Shown piece by piece: positions 21,977 through 33,040 of a stretch of DNA of 64,000 bases. The notes below the pieces were generated by a model. The model saw only the letters and a list, made by a program, of their open reading frames with translations. It searched no databases and had not been told where the DNA came from. The first letter of the stretch is position 1. Every line of letters starts with the position of its first letter. The translations under genes were made by a program, and so were the position numbers. This DNA comes from Akebia trifoliata (lineage: Eukaryota; Streptophyta; Magnoliopsida; Ranunculales; Lardizabalaceae), in the NCBI GenBank assembly GCA_017979445.1, contig CM030717.1, positions 23,175,288 through 23,239,287 on the forward strand, in the 5' to 3' direction.

Positions 21977-23763
21977 TAACCCATTTTTAATTTCGAGAAC
22001 TTTGAAAAATTGAGTTTCCAACACTTAGCCAAATTTTCACCAGCTTTTACCATTTTTAACAGCTTTGGTCTCGTGCATTGTCGGGACCTTGTTTTTGAAT
22101 AAACTTCGATGGTTTTCAATGGAAAGACCAAAAGAATGACTTTGAAAGATTGAAAATGGATGGTCGATGTGAAAAGATGAAAAGTGAGAATGTCGAGAGA
22201 ATGGGAAAAGGGAATGAACGGTAAAATGTCAGAATCACACCCGAGGGGTGATGTCTACATTTTACATTGTATGTTGTGTGTAGGTTGGTGAAAGGATATC
22301 CAGGTTATTAATGAAAGGGTTGCATGTTTATTTCCGATTATGTTAGCGCGTGCGCTGAGTACTGTTGTTTATTTTAGGCCGGGTAGCCACAGTTGCATGG
22401 TAGGAACTGGATATCCGTTCTCAACCCTGTTCTGTTAATTTCTCTTTTATTTTAAATGAAAAATCATATATATACGTAGCTATTTTGTGAACTGTTAAAG
22501 GGTTTGTGAATGCCTGAAGGGATAGTGTGTCACATCATCCGGAGGGGTGCACTATCCTGGGATGTACGGTAGGGACCACCAAACTCATACGTGGTATGGG
22601 ACGCGTATGAGAGTGGAGTCACAACTGGAATCCGGGTTCATTCCTTACTTATTTTTACCAGTGAACGTGTATTGTAAAGGTGGTCGTATACGAGTGGAGT
22701 GTCATATGGGAATCACATGCACGCCTGATAGGCATAGACGAAGATGATTAGTCAGTGATCACTAACAATCTAGTAGTAGTCGAACGTTCTGACACATCGA
22801 AAAGAGACCCATTGCTTATGGTCACGTCAAACGGCCAGCCTGAGCCGGATAAATGGTCACCCGTGTGGTAAGTGCAGCAACCGGCCACAAAATCAGGAAC
22901 TAAAAGCCAGATTTATGTTGTAATATCATGTCCTGACTGGGAGCGATCCAGTCATGAATCCCAACTCTTTAATTCCAATACTCCACCATTTGTATTATGT
23001 ATCTGTTGTTATATTTCGAATTATAAATGAGAAACATGTCTATTATTTCAATGTTGGTAATCTTATTTGCATAAAATGAAAAATGTATGATGAGTATGGA
23101 TGATTGATGCTATGTGTAATTTTTAAAACTGTTTAGTTGCTCATCCCTGGCTATATGTACCAGTTGATCATATTTTATCTTGTAAAATCTTGCATGTATT
23201 AAAATGTTCAGTATGCTTTATTCGATCATACTTAGGAAGGGTTATTAGTAGGAATTGTTTGTGGACCTACTGGGTAACCATTGTTACTCACCCTTTCCTT
23301 CCATTTTTTTTTAGTTGCAGAGCCTTTAGTTGGCGCAGCGGGTGCTGAGCTATTAGCCGAGGAACACCTGGTCGGTCAGATCGACGACCAGAGTCCGTTG
23401 CCCGGTGAGCAACACGACTACTTCTACTAGGAGTCTGTTCATCCTAGGGGGTGTACATAGTATTTTGGGACCGAGTGCTAGGTCTATGTTAGAGTGAGGA
23501 TAGACTTTGTAATCCTGTATAACTTTATACCTTTTTGCGCAACTCTGATCTTGCTTATTTTGTTGTTCATAAAATCTATTGTCTTTCGTTCATTAGTCAT
23601 TGTGGATTCGTTGCTTTATACAGGATTGTTTGGTATTGTTTATCAGGTTTGAGTTCCGTGAAACGCTAACATAAACAGAGGAGACCATGCCGAAATTTCG
23701 AGGCGCCACCTAGTGCCTCGAGGCAGTATTGGGATTTGTGTTAGCGTTTGGCGGGGCGCTACA
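21977..23763 (+). mobile_element. Inverted partial chromovirus LTR (U5-side arm)
   Basis: About 1.79 kb, reverse-complementary to 15500-17285 and ending in the same LTR terminus followed by the AGCAC duplication. Much of the arm is nearly identical to its partner, but the interval matching about 15615-15940 is strongly diverged. There the arm resembles the LTR at 49393-55700 more (ACTCCTAGTAGAAGTA). No PBS follows the LTR end, so it is not a normal 5' LTR. The 66-codon frame at 22547 mirrors one at 16508-16708 and is not a gene. Confidence 0.88.
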
Positions 23764-23768
23764 AGCAC

Positions 23769-24591
23769 ACACTAACCTTGTACTTCGGGACATGGGGATG
23801 CATGTGAATACTACAACTTCAGTATCGTACCTTCTGGTATATCAAATTAAAGTACCATGTACTGTCTAACTAGGTGAAACTAGGAGGTATATCAGTATTT
23901 CAAGCTGAAGTGACCTGAGTTTTGTCTTATCCTAGCCTCAATCATATAACGAGCCAAGAAATCCAAACTTAGTGCGGTCACATTAAACTATGACTCGAAC
24001 AGATTATGGGAGCTCCCAGGTTACAATTATTTAATCCAACTAACAGGTAAGTGGATGGGTTTCTTCAGACCGCTCAAATTAAACCCATAATATCGGTCCG
24101 ACTCAATTAAAAAAATATCTATCATTATGAACAAAGCAAACCAGTTGACTCAATTGGTAATTAGATCTAACCGATCAATACTAAACTAGTTGGACCAATT
24201 GGTTTTGAGTTCAAAGATTCAAACAAATTCACAACAAGATTTGATCATGTGGTTCAATCAATTTGTTTGACCAAATGTTTAACCCCAACCAGGGGTAGAT
24301 CCGCGACCAAGTTTTATTACCTTTGTGATCACTATAGACTTATAATGCATTTGGACTCAGTGATTGCCACCAAATTTGGGTTAATTTATATCAATTTTTT
24401 TATAATGTGGGTAAGAGTTAATCCTTTAGAATCAGTAGTTAATCCGATTTCATTTCAATCAAGTAATAATTACTCCTAGACGTTCTAAATCACCGTTTGT
24501 GCCACTTTGGGTCCATCAAAAGAGTTGTCTTGCTAGAGTACTATCATAAAGCCCAAGTAGTCAACCTTTGCCATAAAAAGGAACAACTACC
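23769..24591 (+). other. Leader of the second TAT element, second part
   Basis: Noncoding continuation of 15257-15499 after the chromovirus. It has more AACTGGTTGACTCAATTGG-like words and no credible gene. It ends at the gag start in the context ACTACCATGGAC. Confidence 0.6.
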
Positions 24592-26050
24592 ATGGACGAA
24601 GCAACACTCTATCAGATTTTAAAATCCTTTCAAGCACAAATCATTGCCTATGTTAAAAAACAAATTAAGGGCTTAAAGACTGAAAACAAAAATATAAGAT
24701 TATAGAACCTCAGGTTGTGTTTGGCTTCGTCACCCATCGGTCCTAGTTTAGCCTATCGAATAACTTAGGTTAAAACTGCTTTGAAAAATATCAAGGACTT
24801 AGATGATCTTGCATTTGGATTAGGGGCAATGACGTTATTTCCTATTATTCGTCTCCTAGAAAAATTCACAATCCGAAACATGCATAAATTTGATGGGATT
24901 GGATGCCCAAGGACTCACTTGAAAGTAAATATCGACATCATGCAATCTCAAGGACTGAGCAAAAAGTAAATGGCTCAACTTTTTTAGAGAACTCTCATAA
25001 GACCTACCTTACGTTGGCTCGTGTCACTAGACTCATCTCTTGTAAAAACATGACACAAATTGATGAAGGGATTTATCAATCAATACTCATTCAACACGGA
25101 GATTGAACTCACAATAAGAGATTTAAAAATAACCAAACAAAAACCTGGGGAAACCTTTATTGAGTTCATTGCTCGATAGAAAGCTTAGGCCGCTCAGTTA
25201 TGGGATCGACCTCAAGAGAAAGAAGAAGTCAAAATTATCCTCAAGAATCTCATTCCTAATTATGCCAAATACTTGATGTCTCAGTACCTTCTCACTTTTT
25301 AGTCCCTCCTTAAAGTTGGAAATCAGGTTGAGGATGCCTTCTTTTTTAGACTCTTAGGTAACTCATTCAAGTCAAAACCCAAAAATTTCAAACCTAGTGT
25401 TAATTCTTCATAAGTGGCCAATACCTCATTCGCATTTTCACCTCAAACAACTCAACCTACACAATTCAAGCCTAGAAGACAGTTTGTCGATCTCAGAATG
25501 TCCTTCGATATCGCCTTTCAAAAACTAATGAAAAAGAGATTATTAACACCGTTGCAACCTAAGCCTTTACCTAATCATCTCCCTCCAAACTTGGATAATG
25601 GGCAGTTTTGCAAATTCTACCAGATGCCTGGCCATGTTCCTGATCGGTGTATTAACTTCTTCCATGCGATTTAAGACTTTATTAAATAAGGAAAAGTCAC
25701 TATATCCGCCCCTACCATACCCAATGTTAAAACTAATCTATTGCCTACCTTTCAAAACCAACCTCCACTTATTTTTGAACTTAATCTCTTTATTCAAACC
25801 CAAACTAGTTAACCCAATTTATTTTATTTACTTGATCAATCCTAATGATCTATCTTCACTTTACCATAATAAGCCCATCTACCATGGGACAATGACAGAA
25901 TTGGAAAACAAAGGTTTTGTTAAAGCGACGGGTTATTTAGAATTTGACAGGCTTGAATAAGAACATAAAGTAGTGGTAAAAACAGATGAGTTCATCGTGA
26001 AGATATCAAAATTGGTATGACCCAGTAACATGCTCATCTATTCAAAATAA
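24592..26050 (+). pseudogene. gag: TAT-type gag of the second element
   Basis: The start was chosen at ATG 24592 (ACCATGG context), opening MDEATLYQILKSFQAQI. The same frame continues with in-frame stops (near 24703, 24766, 24967, 24985 and later) through the gag core (FEFI-like region near 25160) to the knuckle CKFYQMPGHVPDRC (near 25610-25652; an H is replaced by Y). The C-terminal part continues in another frame (about 25800-25957, TELENKGFVKATGYLEFDRLE), so a frameshift lies between 25745 and 25800. It aligns end to end with the gag at 3-1289. Nonfunctional. Confidence 0.88.
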
Positions 26051-26314
26051 TCTCCCCACTTTGTAATTAAGCGTCTATGAGTTTTCCTTTTAGTTTCAAT
26101 TCAGTTGCATCAGTCGTTAAATTCAGTTAGTCATTTCAGTTATGTTAGTCCTTTTAGTTTTCAAGCTTTAGTTTAGTTTATCAGTCTATGTTTTTTTAAA
26201 TTTTAATAAAATAAAGGAGTCTTCTGATTATCATGCACTAAATAATGATTTGAGCATAAAATCTAACATGAAAATGGGCTTAGAGCTCACTAATCGAACT
26301 TGATAAATATTGGA
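26051..26314 (+). pseudogene. gag-pol spacer and stub of pol
   Basis: T-rich spacer like 1290-1436, then a stub matching 1437-1510 (AAATCTAACATGA...AGCTCACTAATCGAACTTG). The copy is cut at 26314, where a type-C LTR begins. The last five host bases are TTGGA. No partner duplication is found downstream. Confidence 0.65.
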
Positions 26315-28595
26315 TGTAAACACCCCACTTTTGTTTATGTCGAGCTCAAAGGCACTAAAAACCTTATGAGAAATGGGCTTAACCCAAGAAAATGTTTAGA
26401 AGGGTTCAAAACTCCATCTTCAAGCAACCACAAGGCTTGATAGCCATTTTTAAAAAATTCTTGATTTAAGCCTAGTCATACCTAACCCTTAGCCAAGCTT
26501 AAATTTAAGTTTAGTCGTACCTCACCCTTGGCAAAGCTTAAATTTAAGCATGGTCGTACCTCAACTTGGCCAAACTTAATTCTTTGTCTGGCCAAGGGTA
26601 ACCCACAACTAGGAATAATTTTTACTTGGTCCAAGGGTGACCACAGTCACGCATAAATTTTGTTCAGGCTTTGATTCACCCAAGGCCATTCTATTGCAAA
26701 CCCATATGTGTTCGAATTTGGTTAGGGATAATTACCCTTCAACCCACTCCTTAATGAATTTTCCTCTAAGAAAGTCCTTCTATTTTATTATTTGGTCCAT
26801 CTTTTAATTTTTTAATAAATCCAACATCATGATTTTCTTATAATTTCTCTATTCTTCCAACAAAGACCCTTGATCAAATTGGTCTCAACATGAGTGTAAT
26901 TACTACCCTAACCTCATCTTGTTAGAACTAAGCCAAGGTAGATTACCCTCATGTCTTCCAAGTCTATCATCAATCTTAAAAGTCAATGTAATTAGACTAA
27001 GTTCATGGGATTCTGACAATTTTTCCCAACCCATATAATTCTCTAGAACTTGTGAGTAAAGACATTCTTAACCCTAGGTTGTTAGAGAATTAATTGGGCT
27101 ATATGACCTTAATATAAAAAATTCCAATCCATATTTACATACCATCTAGCCTAGTTCTCTAGGATTTGACCCAAAGCTAATGACCTTGGACCTGTCTATC
27201 TTCTTCAAAGACTTCTCTAGAAACTATGACCTTTATAATCATATCTTTTTGATTATCATAATTGGTAAGACTTATAAGTGAGTGAAAGATCATCAAGTTC
27301 AAGGATAAGTTTTTCCCCAAGGGTTTCTCAAAATCATATAAATAAGACCCCTATCCAAGGCAAAAAGAAAAAATTCATTTGGTGATTAAAAATTCTGCCC
27401 AAACTCTCCCAAACCTCTCTAAGCCTTCTGATTATCTCAAAACCTCTCTAAAAATTCCTAGAAGAACAAACCAAGAAAAAAATTATTTTGAGGCTAAATC
27501 CTCCAACCTTCCCTTTTTAATCCCCTTCTTCTCACTTTCTCCTCATCTTTATTTTCAAGTACTTTTCTTACATGTTTTTTTCATAATGTAGTTCTTTAAA
27601 TTTCTAGTTTAGAGGCTTGGGGAGAGAGAGAGAGTAATCCCTCTTAGATGTAATATTCCCCAATAAGTCCTCAATAGGCTCATTGAAAGCATTAAATTAG
27701 GATGCTTTACTTTATTTATTTATTTTCATGCAATTTAAATTCATAGTGTAGATATTTTCCTTTCTTTACTTTACTTGCACTTTAAGTTTCCTAGAATAAT
27801 AGTTCTTCTTGTTTTACCTTCTATGATGGCAATAGAGCTAGGGAATAAACTCTTCTTGAAGGTAATCTTCTCTTTATAAGTCCATCACATGCATGCCCTT
27901 TACACATACTCACTTCTAAAATGGTTACAAGTAAGAGTTTAGATCCTTATGGATCTATATTCAACCTTTACAGCCAACAAAAATAATCCAAAAATGGATA
28001 AAATCTCATGCGTGTAGTCTTGATTCCTATATAGTGTGGTTCAAATCATGAACCTTACCAAAGGATTAAACTAATAAATAAAGTCTTTCTAAGGAGCACA
28101 TAAAATTATTTTGAAGCTTTGGGACTCTAAATGATGAGATCCATGTAGGTTTTCATCAAAGTCCCAAGTTCACAAAAAATTCTAGCAAGCAACATTTATA
28201 TTTTAACTTTCTCATTAGTTTAAATATTCCATTTCATAAAATTGAACTATAGTTCTTTTGCCTCTTATTTTTTTCTATAAGTTTATTTATTTTAAAAAAA
28301 AAAAAGAGTTTCCTAATCATGCCATTTGGTCATCTATTGGTAACCATCTTAGGATAGGAGGGACAAGGTACCTAACATCTTCCCTGTACCTCAACTGAAC
28401 CTCCTTACCTTAGATATCTAAGTAGACCATTTCTCCCTTATCTTTTGGATATGTGAGTTACTACAAGCCAAAAACTAAAATTTTATAAAACCTTGTTTTG
28501 GTGTCTATTCACACCTTTATTGAATGGTGGCGACTCATAAACTTATGTTGATGAGCTCAAAACTGCCTCAAAGGTTTCTAACCTGCGTATCTACA
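26315..28595 (+). mobile_element. LTR type C with downstream PBS
   Basis: 2281 bp, TGTAAACACCCCACTTTTG to GCGTATCTACA. It has internal repeats of GGTCGTACCTCAACTTGGCCAA type (26460-26680), a TATA-like TATAAATAAG (27337-27346), GGTACCTAACATCTTCC (28366-28382) and GGTGGCGACTC (28527-28537). A PBS follows, so this is a 5' LTR. The truncated minus-strand copy is at 7748-9037. Confidence 0.82.
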
Positions 28596-28598
28596 ACC

Positions 28599-28612
28599 TG
28601 GTGACTCCACTG
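28599..28612 (+). promoter_or_regulatory. Primer-binding site of the type-C element
   Basis: TGGTGACTCCACTG three bases after the LTR end. One base differs from the TGGCGACTCCACTG class. Confidence 0.75.
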
Positions 28613-30359
28613 AAAAAAAAGGGTTCAAACCAAAATTTTAATGACCATGGGTGTTGATTTTGAAATGTTAATTTGTTGTTTTTCCTTTTGTAAACTAACA
28701 TTGTCTTGTTTCTTTTATGTTCTTTCTCGGGATGTGGTGAATGGTTGTAATGTGAGACTGATTTGTTTATATGTTTGGGATTGATTTCATTGTAAAGTTG
28801 ACACATTTTTTTTTGAAAATGCACTTGTGTACTTCTTAATCATAGCCATTGCACAAATCACCCGTCCTATAAAAATTATCTAGCCTCGGATCAAGTAATC
28901 TTACACCTTGAAGTCAATCACCTTAAGAAATGAATATGAAAATATCTAATTCAATCACCAACCTATGAATCATGTACTTTTTCTCATATGGAGATTTGAA
29001 GATTTGAGAACCTTCAACCTACCCATCGCCAATTATGCATAACTTTTGATTAGAGGTTTAGGATACATTTTTGAAAAAAAGAATCCCAACGAATTGTATG
29101 CCAATTCCTTACAACATTGTAAGTCCAAGTCAACCCATGAAGGTCAAGTCGTAAGACTTTGTTCAAATGATCCATGTAATAGATTAGTGTGTCCCACCTT
29201 TGGTAAGGGGGGATTGCTCATTTTCTCTTTCTTTTAAGCCTTACAAGACACCTACTAAGGACCTAGACTTCCCAAAGTTAGTTCCCAACTTGAAGAAGAC
29301 CAAAATCCAATAAAACAATTTGAAAATTGATGTTGGGAAGGAAGCATTTTGTAGAAAAATAACTTCTGGTCCGTAGGTCTAGGCAAATTTTAGGGGTTTG
29401 CAACTAACCTTCAGCCAGGGCAAAAGTTTTACTTGGTCATACTTTATCCTTGGTCAAGGCAAAAATTTTGCTTGGCCATACCTAACCTTTAACCAGGGCA
29501 AAATTTTGTTTGGCCATACTTAAGCTTTAGCCAGGAAATGTTGTATCCTGGATTGGTCCCCTCTATGATCAAATGAGAATTTTGGTATTGTCCACTCTTA
29601 CCCTCAGCCAGAATAAGTGTTTTGCTTAATTTGAACTTCACCCATGGATCAGAATAAAATCTTGACTTTTTTCCACTCTCTTGACTTCTTGTGGTGAGTT
29701 CAAATCCAAATCTAATGTGTCTTCACATTCCTACTTAGAGCTAAATTGAGAATTAGTTAGTGTCGAAGGTAACTTTACTCGTAGGTCAAAACTCAAGGTC
29801 TATCGAAGTATTCCGAATCTTCTCAAGTATAGGATTAGGACTCAATGTCATCACTCCTAACACCATAGGTTTTTGTATGTATTCAAGTGGTCAATCCTTA
29901 CATGTGTAAACCTAATCAAATAATTCGAATTTAGAAAATCCTAAAGGAAGTTAGGAATCCATTTTGCATCTCGATCATACCAACTTCTAAGATTTGTGAA
30001 GTTCTTTCTAAATTAGATTTACGATTCTGATTCTTTAGACCTAAATGTATTTATATGTCTAAAAGTACTCATCCTTTCAAATTCAACTCGAATCCCTTAA
30101 GTCTAAGTTGTACTTCAACCCCAAGAAATGTAAAAAACTTTTCACCTCAATCCATAGGATATACTTCTACCCTCTCTTCCTCAGAACTTCGAGATTCTTG
30201 GGAAACATAATGCCATCAATCCTTATTTATTTCAAGTTTTTAAAAACCTTTCGTGATCAACCCCATGAATAGGTCACTTCATTATTCCTCAATGTCAAGG
30301 ATCGTGCAATGCTATCTATTGCAATTTATTAGAATCTCAAGGCTCAATCCCACTCGTGG
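28613..30359 (+). other. Noncoding interior of the type-C element
   Basis: About 1.7 kb with no credible reading frame, gag or pol. It contains a short tandem repeat at 29400-29545 related to words in its LTR. No second LTR is recognised before the minus-strand pol starts near 30360. Either the element was cut by deletion or the region is the leader of a lost element. Confidence 0.45.
29400..29545 (+). repeat. About 39-bp tandem repeat
   Basis: CCAGGGCAAAAGTTTTACTTGG starts near 29415 and recurs near 29453 and 29493, each followed by a CATACTTWA-like tail. A weaker fourth unit begins near 29530. Confidence 0.65.
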
Positions 30360-30998
30360 GCTACCACGATCTTTGCCATCATAAAACCTTTTGTATAAAC
30401 TTTCTGCGCACAGGATGAATTGAGATGCTAATCTTAGTAGGGTTTGTTGTTCCTTACTCGATGCTTCTTCCGAGAATTCTTATTTTTCCAATACTCTTTT
30501 TATATCTGTGTACCATGGCTTTCCATCGGATAGTCAAGTAGTAATGTTGATATGATAGCAATATGTAGGTTTATCTTTGATTTCGACGGTAATCGGCTTC
30601 AATTCCATGCCAGGGGGCAAATAGATCATTGAAGAGAGAGTGGCTAAAGTGTCAGCAAATCTATTATCTTCCCTTGACAGGTGCTGAAACAGGATAACTT
30701 TAAACTTACTCACTAAGTTTAACATATACTCATGATAAGGCTTCAACTTTTCATCCCTAGTTTTCCATTCTTCTAATGACTGATGTATGACCAAGGCTGA
30801 ATCCCCGAAAACTTAAATTTCTGTAATGCCCAGATTCAAAGCAGCTTCAAGCCCAGCGATGCACACTTCATATTCAGCTGTATTATTGGTGTTGGAGAAA
30901 GCTAACTTAATAACGATAAGAATGTGGTATCCTTCAGGAGAAAATAGAACTGCCCCTATTCCATACCCATTCTGATTGGTGACCCCATCAAAATACAG
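30360..30998 (-). pseudogene. TAT pol: archaeal-type RNase H and linker to integrase
   Basis: The second RNase H domain marks TAT-lineage elements. Minus-strand order: YFDGV (first Asp, near 30965), TAEYEVCIAGLEAA (Glu, near 30850), GDSALVIHQ (Asp, near 30795) and NRFADTLATL (Asp, near 30650). The linker PWYTDIKRVLEK then SQFILCAESLYKRFYDG reaches about 30365. Stops interrupt it near 30996, 30824, 30534 and 30480. The sequence ends before the integrase zinc finger, so integrase is lost. Same frame as the RNase H at 30999-31343. Confidence 0.85.
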
Positions 30999-32715
30999 CT
31001 ACCATGTTTGATTCTGCAGTTCTTCCTCAACATGCAAGATATTCTCATCTGGGAACTGATCAAAAGACCTTATTCCTTCTACTACTGGATAATCTATCAA
31101 GTATTCTGCCACAGCTCTCCCCTTGATAGATTTCTGCGTAATATGCGTGATGTCAAATTCTAACAACAACAACAGCCATCGCGCGGTTCTCCCTGTCAGT
31201 GTTGGTTTCTCAAAGAGATATTTAAGAGGATCCATCCGAGATATCAAGATAACTGAATGAGATATCATATAGTGTCGAAGTCTCTGAGTAGCCCATACTA
31301 GTGCCAAACAAGTCTTTTCAAGGGTCGAATACTTTTTGTTCATATTCTAACATCTTTTTACTAATATAGTAGATAGCTCTTTCTTTACGATTACCTTTGT
31401 CATACTGTGCAAGCATGCATCCCATAGCTTCTTATATGACTGAAAAATAAAGAAGAAGTGGTTTACCCGGTGTAGGTGGACCCAAAATAGGCGGGTTCAA
31501 GAGATATTCCTTGACTTGATCGAAAGCCTTTTGACATTGTTAATTCCAAACTGTTGGTTCATTTTTCTTGAGAAACTTGAAAATAGGTTCGCAGACATTG
31601 GTGAATTGAGCGATGAATCTATTGACATATTGGATTCTGCCTAAAAAATCTCGAATCTGTTTTTCAATTTTAGGTGGTGGCATTTCTTGGATGGCTTTAA
31701 TCTTTACAAGGTGTACTTCAATCCCTCTTTGACTGACCACAAATCCCAATAATTTTTCAGAAGTTACTCCAAATACAAATTTCTGCTGGTTGAGACGGAG
31801 TTGGTACTTTTGAATCCTTATGAGAAACTTTTCTAGTGCAGCAACATGTCCCAGTCATTCCTTAGACTTGACTATCATACCATCTACATAAACTTCGACT
31901 TCCTTGTGTATCATATCGTGCAATAAAGTCGTGATTGCTCTTTGATAGGTGGCTCCAACGTTTTTCAAACCAAAAGGCATAATCTTGTAACAAAAGGTTC
32001 CCTACTGTGTGATGAACGATGTTTTTTGAATATCCCAAGGATCCATTTTTATCTGATTGTGCCCTGAAAAACCATCCATGAAAGACAGCAACGCGTGGCT
32101 TGTTGTACTATCTACTAGAACATCTATGTGTGGTAAAGAAAAACTATCTTTTGGACTTGCCTTGTTTAGGTTTCTAAAATCCACACACATTCTAACTTTT
32201 TCGTCTTGTTTAGGCACTAGGACGACATTGGCAATCCACTCAGGGTACTCCACTACTTCTAAAAATCCAACGTTAATCTACTTTGTAACTTTTTCTTTAA
32301 TATTTAAAGTTGATTATGGCTTCATACTTCGAAGTTTCTGTTTGATTGGTCGGGCATCAGGATATAGTGGAATCCGATGTTGAACAATATCTGTGCTTAA
32401 TCCTGGCATGTCCTCATAAGACCACGCGAACACGTTTTTGAACTTTCTAACCAAGTCTACTATCCCTTTGCGTTCATCGAGAGATAAGGTGATCCCAATC
32501 CGAATCTCTTGAAGACTTTCATTCGTTCTGAGGTTGATAACCTCTACTTCCTCTATTAGAGGTTGAGCCCGGCGTTCATTTTCTTGTTCAAATAATTTGA
32601 TTATTTTAGGGGGATTTTCCCTCCGAACCAGATTACTAGTTAAATTATCATTGCGCTCAGGGTAATCAAAAATTTCTTTTCTTTCATTAAAAAGAGATAG
32701 GGTAACATGACTCAT
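30999..32715 (-). pseudogene. TAT pol: reverse transcriptase and RNase H
   Basis: The upstream pre-RT part (32314-32715) ends with MPGLSTDIVQHRIPL. RT follows: WIANVVLVPKQDEKVRMCVDFRNLN, FMDGFSGHNQIKM, and YVDGM at 31879-31890, where the usual second Asp of YVDD is Gly. The frame holds to about 31540 with in-frame stops near 32311, 31999 and 31840. It then shifts to the RNase H part (31343-30999: KKYSTLEKTCLALVWATQRLRHYM). RT would be inactive from the catalytic change alone. Confidence 0.9.
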
Positions 32716-33040
32716 TACAGACTTAAAGACTCACTTGACTCAGCAGGAAAAACAGACTCACTAGAAATAACAGACTCACTTGACTTAGCAGAAACAACTA
32801 ACTTACTTGACTTAACGGAAATAAAGGACTTTCCAGACATGTCGGACTGAACATGACTAATAGGACTGATAAAACTAGTCATGACATGTAGTACAGGACT
32901 CATTACATGATAATTAGTCAAAAACCCGACTGCGGATTTGATTATAGACTGGGGGTTTGAGGTCCCCTTCCCACTAACACCACTAAGACACTATGATCTT
33001 CAATGAATAACTGATCAATGTTGAGAGAGTCCAGGTTGAG
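32716..33040 (-). other. Spacer between protease region and RT
   Basis: Short repeats of AACAGACTCACT and ACTTGACTTAGC. The 68-codon frame here is serine-rich repeat translation. It corresponds to the gag-pol spacers near 1290 and 26051. Confidence 0.45.

Larger units (their letters stand above)
15500..23763 (-). mobile_element. Aberrant chromovirus insertion with two U5 ends
   Basis: An 8.26-kb unit flanked by identical AGCAC at 15495-15499 and 23764-23768, in the leader of another element. In minus-strand order it contains an LTR arm in reverse orientation (23763-21977), pol from before RT to the chromodomain, a polypurine tract and a full LTR (18929-15500). The outer ends are inverted copies of the LTR 3' (U5) end: TGTGACGCCCCGCC at the left, GGCGGGGCGCTACA at the right. 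Gag, protease, PBS and the normal 5' LTR are absent. The intact TSD argues for one integrase-mediated insertion. Confidence 0.88.

Noticed and set aside
22547..22747. 66-codon frame repeated at 16508-16708 on the other strand
   Set aside because: Conserved only because both are arms of the same inverted LTR; neither has a coding context.
28500..28612. tRNA gene suggested by tRNA-like words near the LTR ends
   Set aside because: The words complement a tRNA 3' end (primer-binding sites); no cloverleaf can be drawn.
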